Source: JAFGRR01 sp964499235
Lineage (GTDB): Bacteria > Planctomycetota > Phycisphaerae > UBA1845 > Fen-1342
Assembly: GCA_964499235.1 (NCBI GenBank)
Contig: CAZCKC010000005.1
Span: 1-64,000 of the forward strand
Reading direction: 5' to 3'
Length of the DNA: 64,000 bases
Position 1 is the first letter of the stretch; every line of letters begins with the position of its first letter. This document shows, in pieces, positions 59,681-64,000 of this stretch. Both the position numbers and the translations under genes were made by a program. Under the pieces are notes generated by a model that worked only from the letters and a program-made list of their open reading frames with translations, searched no databases and was not told the DNA's origin.

Positions 59681-62600
59681 TCAGGGCGCCGGGAACGTCC
59701 AGGTAACGATTTCGCCCGGCACGTTGATGCCGTTGATCTGGAGGTAGTTGCGGGCCCGCAACGTCACGTCCTGGCCCGCAACCGCATTCTCGAAAACCCC
59801 AATGCGAAAACCGGCGTCATCGTTCGCGTCGGTCCACGTGGGCGCGCCGAGGCCATCGGCGGCCGCGTCCGCGAACACGGGCTCCGTGCCGTCGAGCGTG
59901 TAGCAGACAAACGCGTACCCGTCGGGATAATCCGCCGTGTAGCCCGTGCGCAGCGCGATCTGTAGCGTGACATCGTAGCTCGACGGCCGGTCGAACTCTG
60001 GCAGGTTGATGTACCCAGGCGGCACGTACACCGCGGTGCTGAGCGGGCTGCTTGGGCGCGGCAGGCACAACGCCGTCGTCGAGATCGCCTTGATCGTCAG
60101 CGGCAAATCCGCGGGCTCGATCTCGATGGGCATGCAGAAGCGCAGCCCATTTTGCGTCCACGCCCGTGTCGTCCCGCACGAAAGGTTGCCGAACTCCTCC
60201 AGGCAGTTCTGGGGAAAGGTGCCGTCGAGCGTGTAGAAGATCGTCCCGGAGAGCGAGAAGCCGCCCTCCATCGACAGGTAAAGATCGGCCGCGGTCGTGA
60301 CGTCGAGCACGCCGCTGGGAATGCTGAACACCGGCTGCGGGAACGGCACGCCCGTGCCGCAGTACGGGACCGGCTCGATGTAGTTGGGGACACCCGGGCA
60401 TTCCTCGGTGAACGGGGGCGGCGGCTCCACCGGCGGTTCGCCCTGGTTCACCGTCTCGATCGCGTTCCTGAGGTCGGGCATCGGGCCAATGTGGCCGGAG
60501 TTGAAGCCGGGGGTCTGCGGAGTACCCGTTGCGATCAGCAGGTCGCGCATGCCGCGCGAATCGAGCACGCCCCCGTTCGACCAAAACTTGTAAAAGCCCT
60601 GCAGCGCGGTGCACACGCCGCCGACGATGGCCGACGCGCTGGACGTCCCGCCGTACTGGTCGATGTAATCCTCACTGATATCCGGGTCGTTGTCTTCGTA
60701 CAGGAACGCCTGGTTGAGTCGACCCGTCGTGACCGTCGCGTCACCCCAGCAACTGATATCGACGCGCCCGCCGTAGTTGGAGTACGTATGCCGGGCGCCC
60801 TGCTGGGCAGCGCCGTAAATGCTCCACGTGGCCCCGGATCGCCGCGCGCCGACGATGATCGCGCCGGAATCGTTCACCCGGACAGCGCCGTTCATCAGGA
60901 ACGGCTGGTGGTAAGCGGCCGGGCTGGTGAGGTACTCGTCACCGTCGAGGTCCTGGTACCCATTGCCGGCCGCTTCGACGATCACGTAGCCGTTGGCGGT
61001 GGCCATCCGGATGGTGTCCCAGGTCGGCTTGTACCACTCGACCGGGACGAGTCCGAACTGCGGGCTGATGTTGCTTTCGCCGACGTTCGGGCCGGCCATC
61101 TGCTGCTCGAACAGGATCACGTCACCCGGTTCGATGGCGTTTGAGATGATCGTCCCGGTCAGGAAGCCGTCAAGTCCGAGCACGTACTGGAGCGCAAGCC
61201 CGGCGTAGATGCCGGCGGGCGTGAAGTAGATGTCCGCCTCATGGGCGATGCCGGTTACACCGGTTCCGTTTTCGAGTCCGGCCACGATGCCCAGCGTCGC
61301 GGTACCGTGGTTGAGCGAACGCGGCTCGACATCGTCGGGATCGAAGGGGAACAGGTCGTTCTCGATGATCTCGGGCAGGTCCACGTGTTCACGGTCGAAG
61401 CCCCGCTCGATGTCGACGAACGCCACGTCCTCACCCGCGCCGCCAATCCACAGCCACGCGTAACGCGCATCGACGCCGACCGGGGCCGGGTCGAGGTACT
61501 GCTGATAAGGAATCGGCTGTCCGAAGCCATCGTTCGCGGCGTCCTGGAAACTCGGCGCGTCCGCCAGGTAATACGTCGGCAGGACCCACGCGTACTCGAC
61601 CTCCCGGAGCTGGCGAAACGCCCGGGCCACATCCTCGGCGTCAAGGTCATCGGGCAACTGCAGGTTGAAATACAGGTTCAGGTCGGCGACCGCTCGCCCG
61701 AGGCGTTTCTGGGCGTTCGCCCGCCACTCGTCGAGCCGCTGCGCGGGCACGAAAAGGTGCGAGCGATTCCAGCGGCCGCCCTCGCTCACGCGCTTCATCA
61801 AGTCGACGGCCGCATCGTCGCGGAGCGCCCGTCCGTCCCGGTCGGCCGGCACCCCGTCGCGGCCCAGGCGGATGTTCAGGCCGTCCCGAAACTTCACTTG
61901 GACCGCGTTGGTCGGCCCAGGGAGCTCGATGAGCTCGCCGAGCCGCTTCGCGTCCGCCTCCGGGTCGCCGTCGACGACCGCGGGCTCCTTTTCCATCACC
62001 GACTCGCGAAAGCCGGCCGCTTTCAAGTCAATCGGGCTACGCAGCTTTTCGAGCGCGATCGTTCGTTCCTCGACGCGCACGCGGACGTCCGCGGGAGTCG
62101 CCATGCGGCGCGGCGTCGCGACGGGCAGGCTCACCCGGCGGCCCTTGAGCCGCGACAGACCAAGTCCGAACGCCTCGTTCAGCACCACCGTCGCAGTAAC
62201 CTGCTCATCATCCTGTGCCACGTAAAGCCCGGCGGGATCGTCGGGGTCACGCACATAGTCAGCGGCCCAGGCATACTCGCTGGCGCCAATCACGAGCGTG
62301 CCACGCGCGACGCCGTTGGCGATCAAACCCCGCAGCGACCAACTCTGACTCGCGCCGGAATAGTAGGACCCGCCCGCGACGTTGGCCTCGAACGCGCCGT
62401 CGTCCGTCAGCGTCGCTTCAAACCACTGGCTCACCGAGCGCGCAGTACCGTTGCCATCGCACACATACACGTCGACTTCGCCGGACTGCACGACCAGGCT
62501 GATCAGCGCAAGCTTACCCCGGAGCATCCCGATATAGGTCTGCTCTTCCGCACCCCGCGGGTCGGGACCACTCAGCTGTCCGAGGAAACTGGGCGGACAC

Positions 62601-62707
62601 CCGCCTAGCGCGGTCAACGCCACGATCAGCAGCGCGAGTCCCCCGGGGCGACCACGACGGTTGCTCCCGAACTTGAAAACACGTCGGTCGTCCACAGCGT
62701 TTGACAT
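59681..62707 (-). CDS. Subtilisin-like serine protease lipoprotein with chitobiase-type C-terminal domain
   Basis: A 1008-residue protein. The N-terminus is a lipoprotein signal with lipobox ALGGC (C37). A long propeptide-like region leads to an S8 protease domain (about 410-750) with the catalytic triad D432 (VAFVDIERG), H467 (LNHGTATLG) and S689 (GGTSSASA), plus the oxyanion N582 (EAAGNG). A Pro-rich linker is followed by repeats with IFYTLDGTFPQN and FVCYTLDGTEPVF, the chitobiase/beta-hexosaminidase C-terminal (CHB_HEX_C) type found in surface proteins. AAGGGG lies upstream of the ATG. A secreted or surface-anchored protease; its target is unknown. Confidence 0.85.
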   Translation of the reverse strand: MSNAVDDRRVFKFGSNRRGRPGGLALLIVALTALGGCPPSFLGQLSGPDPRGAEEQTYIGMLRGKLALISLVVQSGEVDVYVCDGNGTARSVSQWFEATLTDDGAFEANVAGGSYYSGASQSWSLRGLIANGVARGTLVIGASEYAWAADYVRDPDDPAGLYVAQDDEQVTATVVLNEAFGLGLSRLKGRRVSLPVATPRRMATPADVRVRVEERTIALEKLRSPIDLKAAGFRESVMEKEPAVVDGDPEADAKRLGELIELPGPTNAVQVKFRDGLNIRLGRDGVPADRDGRALRDDAAVDLMKRVSEGGRWNRSHLFVPAQRLDEWRANAQKRLGRAVADLNLYFNLQLPDDLDAEDVARAFRQLREVEYAWVLPTYYLADAPSFQDAANDGFGQPIPYQQYLDPAPVGVDARYAWLWIGGAGEDVAFVDIERGFDREHVDLPEIIENDLFPFDPDDVEPRSLNHGTATLGIVAGLENGTGVTGIAHEADIYFTPAGIYAGLALQYVLGLDGFLTGTIISNAIEPGDVILFEQQMAGPNVGESNISPQFGLVPVEWYKPTWDTIRMATANGYVIVEAAGNGYQDLDGDEYLTSPAAYHQPFLMNGAVRVNDSGAIIVGARRSGATWSIYGAAQQGARHTYSNYGGRVDISCWGDATVTTGRLNQAFLYEDNDPDISEDYIDQYGGTSSASAIVGGVCTALQGFYKFWSNGGVLDSRGMRDLLIATGTPQTPGFNSGHIGPMPDLRNAIETVNQGEPPVEPPPPFTEECPGVPNYIEPVPYCGTGVPFPQPVFSIPSGVLDVTTAADLYLSMEGGFSLSGTIFYTLDGTFPQNCLEEFGNLSCGTTRAWTQNGLRFCMPIEIEPADLPLTIKAISTTALCLPRPSSPLSTAVYVPPGYINLPEFDRPSSYDVTLQIALRTGYTADYPDGYAFVCYTLDGTEPVFADAAADGLGAPTWTDANDDAGFRIGVFENAVAGQDVTLRARNYLQINGINVPGEIVTWTFPAP

Positions 62708-63283
62708 CTTTTCTTTTTCCCCTTAACCCGACCTCGGTCTGTGACGCTCGTAGTGCGCCCCGCTGCGGGGCTCGCATGCGGGTCGCAACCAATGGATCGA
62801 TTCGGCGAACCGACGACCCCAAACGTGCTATCCCGGTAAACCGGAACCGGCCGCTCGCGGGCCGAAAAATGTTTCCCACTCGCTCACACCGATTAAACCG
62901 TAGCGCCACGTAAGCAGCACCACCATTGCGATAAACTGCTAGGTATTTGCCAGCACCAGCAGCCACCGCCGTGTGCTGCGGCCACGTTCTCTCGCCCGGT
63001 CTGCCCCCCAACGCGGCGTATCCGAACCAGGGCCTCTGTTGCGTGGCGCTTAACGCACCTGAATTCGGCGTGGTCCCGGTGGCCACAGTTGCTGCATGGC
63101 AAGTGATGGAAACGCGCGCTTCAATGGGGCGACCCAGCACTCGCCAAAAGCGTTGGCGTCGACGGCAATCGGGTCACGGCCGGGAACCAGACCCCGGCGG
63201 TCGTGCCCGGTGTGGGTCGGAAATGAGTTTCGGATCCACGTCCAACCCGCTGATCAACCGGAACGAAAAGCGCGAGGTGTCTG
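62708..63283. other. Intergenic stretch without a supported gene
   Basis: A minus-strand frame contains PCSNCGHRDHAEFRC, which has zinc-ribbon-like cysteines, but is too short and isolated to call. Nothing else is supported. Confidence 0.45.
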
Positions 63284-63427
63284 CTCGGGTACGACATCCT
63301 GCTGTCGAACGCCTGCGGCGAGCGAGACCTCAACCGCGACGGTGTCGGCGACCTCGTGGACATCACGCCGCGGCCAGGCTGCTGCTCCGGTACGGGCGCT
63401 CCCGGCGACCCTGACGGCGCAAACTGA
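63284..63427 (+). pseudogene. Dockerin-like remnant
   Basis: The frame reads GYDILLSNACGERDLNRDGV then GDLVDITP and stops soon after. RDLNRDGVGDLVDITP keeps the EF-hand spacing of the dockerin-like tails in this window, but there is no protein body or start codon with a ribosome binding site. Probably the relic of another secreted-protein gene. Confidence 0.4.
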
Positions 63428-63494
63428 CGCGGGCGACGTCGCCGGGGGCCACGCCTGCATCGCGCCGGGACCGAGCGGTGCACGATTGACGCCG

Positions 63495-64000
63495 CTACTC
63501 CCACGTTGTCTGGAACAGCTCGTACGGCTGGTAGAGCGACAGCGGCCCGTGGTCCGCGAAGCGAACGTAGAACGCCACGCCGATCGGATGGCCCGGCCCG
63601 CCCTTGATCGGCAGCGTCGCGCTGCCGTTGGGGAGCGCCAGCTCGACCAGCACACGGTCACCATCCCGGCTGGCAGCAAAGGTCACGTCCTCGACGCCGC
63701 CGAAACGCTTCGGCCGCTCCCAGCTGAACGCCTGCCCCGATTCCCGATGCGTCCAGCGGATCGGATCACCGGTATCAAAATGCGGCCACGTGCGGTTGCT
63801 CGCCAGGTGCGCGACGACCTGTCGCAGCGTCGGCGTCCCCGCGGCCGGCCGCTCGACGACAATCTGCAGGTTGTCGTTGCCCACGTACCAGCCGTCGGCG
63901 TCGTTGTCGATCTGCCACATCAGCGACGTGAAGTCGCCCGTGATCTCGACCGCGTAGTACAGGTGGTCCACGTCGTGCGCGGTCTTCAGCGTGCAGTCCA
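63495..64000 (-). CDS. C-terminal part of a carbohydrate-binding (CBM9/DOMON-like) protein, truncated by the window edge
   Basis: The frame is open from the stop at 63495 to the last base, so the gene starts beyond 64000. The visible part has TLKTAHDVDHLYYAVEITGD then DNDADGWYVGNDNLQIVVER and GGVEDVTFAASRDGDRVLVE, the alternating strands and DxDxDGW loop of CBM9- or DOMON-like beta-sandwiches. Such domains bind sugars or haem at the cell exterior. The full architecture cannot be seen. Confidence 0.6.
   Translation of the reverse strand, partial: DCTLKTAHDVDHLYYAVEITGDFTSLMWQIDNDADGWYVGNDNLQIVVERPAAGTPTLRQVVAHLASNRTWPHFDTGDPIRWTHRESGQAFSWERPKRFGGVEDVTFAASRDGDRVLVELALPNGSATLPIKGGPGHPIGVAFYVRFADHGPLSLYQPYELFQTTWE

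Noticed and set aside
62893..63102. Minus-strand frame with CSNCGH and further cysteines, zinc-ribbon-like
   Set aside because: Short, isolated, no ribosome binding site, and the remainder has no family resemblance.
1..64000. tRNA, rRNA, CRISPR arrays, insertion sequences
   Set aside because: None was recognised by eye on either strand: no clover-leaf signatures, no spaced repeats and no transposase motifs. A tRNAscan or ISfinder search could still find something small.

Overview
The window looks like a 64 kb scaffold piece from a GC-rich planctomycete, probably a Phycisphaerae-type lineage. The signs are a PEP-CTERM protein, three pseudopilin-like genes with the FTLIELLVV(V/I)A...ISILLP N-terminus, large secreted proteins ending in EF-hand/dockerin-like repeats of the form DLNCDGVVDFFDIDPFV, and a URO-D-domain protein. 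The taxonomic call is an inference from protein style; no rRNA or tRNA gene was seen. The sequence has five 100-N gaps. Three of them are flanked on both sides by the same 55-bp sequence and look like unmerged contig overlaps, which artificially break a VWA gene and a V-ATPase subunit gene.

Layout. 0-2.4 kb: an MBL-fold hydrolase and a URO-D-family protein. 2.8-18.9 kb: a probable beta-1,3-glucan (laminarin-like) utilisation locus with a PEP-CTERM protein, a large GH94-clan phosphorylase (likely GH161/GH149), a tandem-domain GH17 protein, a divergent LacI regulator, a pseudopilin-like gene, a large secreted dockerin-like protein, a GH16-CBM6-dockerin-like endoglucanase and a GPH/MFS sugar symporter. 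A 13-bp near-palindrome (consensus TGGAACWGTTTCA) occurs in four intergenic regions of this locus and is a candidate LacI operator. 19.3-25.7 kb: an Rrf2-regulated Fe-S assembly operon, rrf2-sufB-Rieske-sufC-sufD-rhodanese-sufE-sufT. It has no sufS, and a CysA-type thiosulfate sulfurtransferase stands where the desulfurase would be expected. The promoter (TTGAAA-N17-TATAAA) is overlapped by an inverted repeat.

26-51 kb: mostly secreted proteins, rich in phosphoesterases (three calcineurin-like, one tandem GDPD, one PHP-domain), with two further pseudopilin plus dockerin-like-protein units, a BatA-like VWA membrane protein and a lipoprotein. Gene remnants lie between them: an orphan dockerin-like tail, a decayed glutamine-amidotransferase-like gene and an AraC HTH piece. 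51.1-58.7 kb: a V-type ATPase operon on the minus strand in the chlamydial order E-DUF2764-A-B-D-I-K. Most junctions overlap by 1 or 4 nt. The K subunit keeps the residues that bind Na+ in the Enterococcus ring, so a sodium-translocating enzyme is predicted. 59-64 kb: a response-regulator remnant, a subtilisin-like lipoprotein with a chitobiase-type C-terminal domain, a second dockerin-like remnant and the C-terminal part of a carbohydrate-binding protein that runs off the right edge.

Working model: GH16 and GH17 enzymes cut beta-1,3-glucan outside the cytoplasm, the GPH symporter imports oligosaccharides, and the large phosphorylase splits them to sugar phosphate. LacI controls the set. A recurring theme is a pseudopilin-like gene directly followed by a large lectin-like secreted protein, seen three times out of three.
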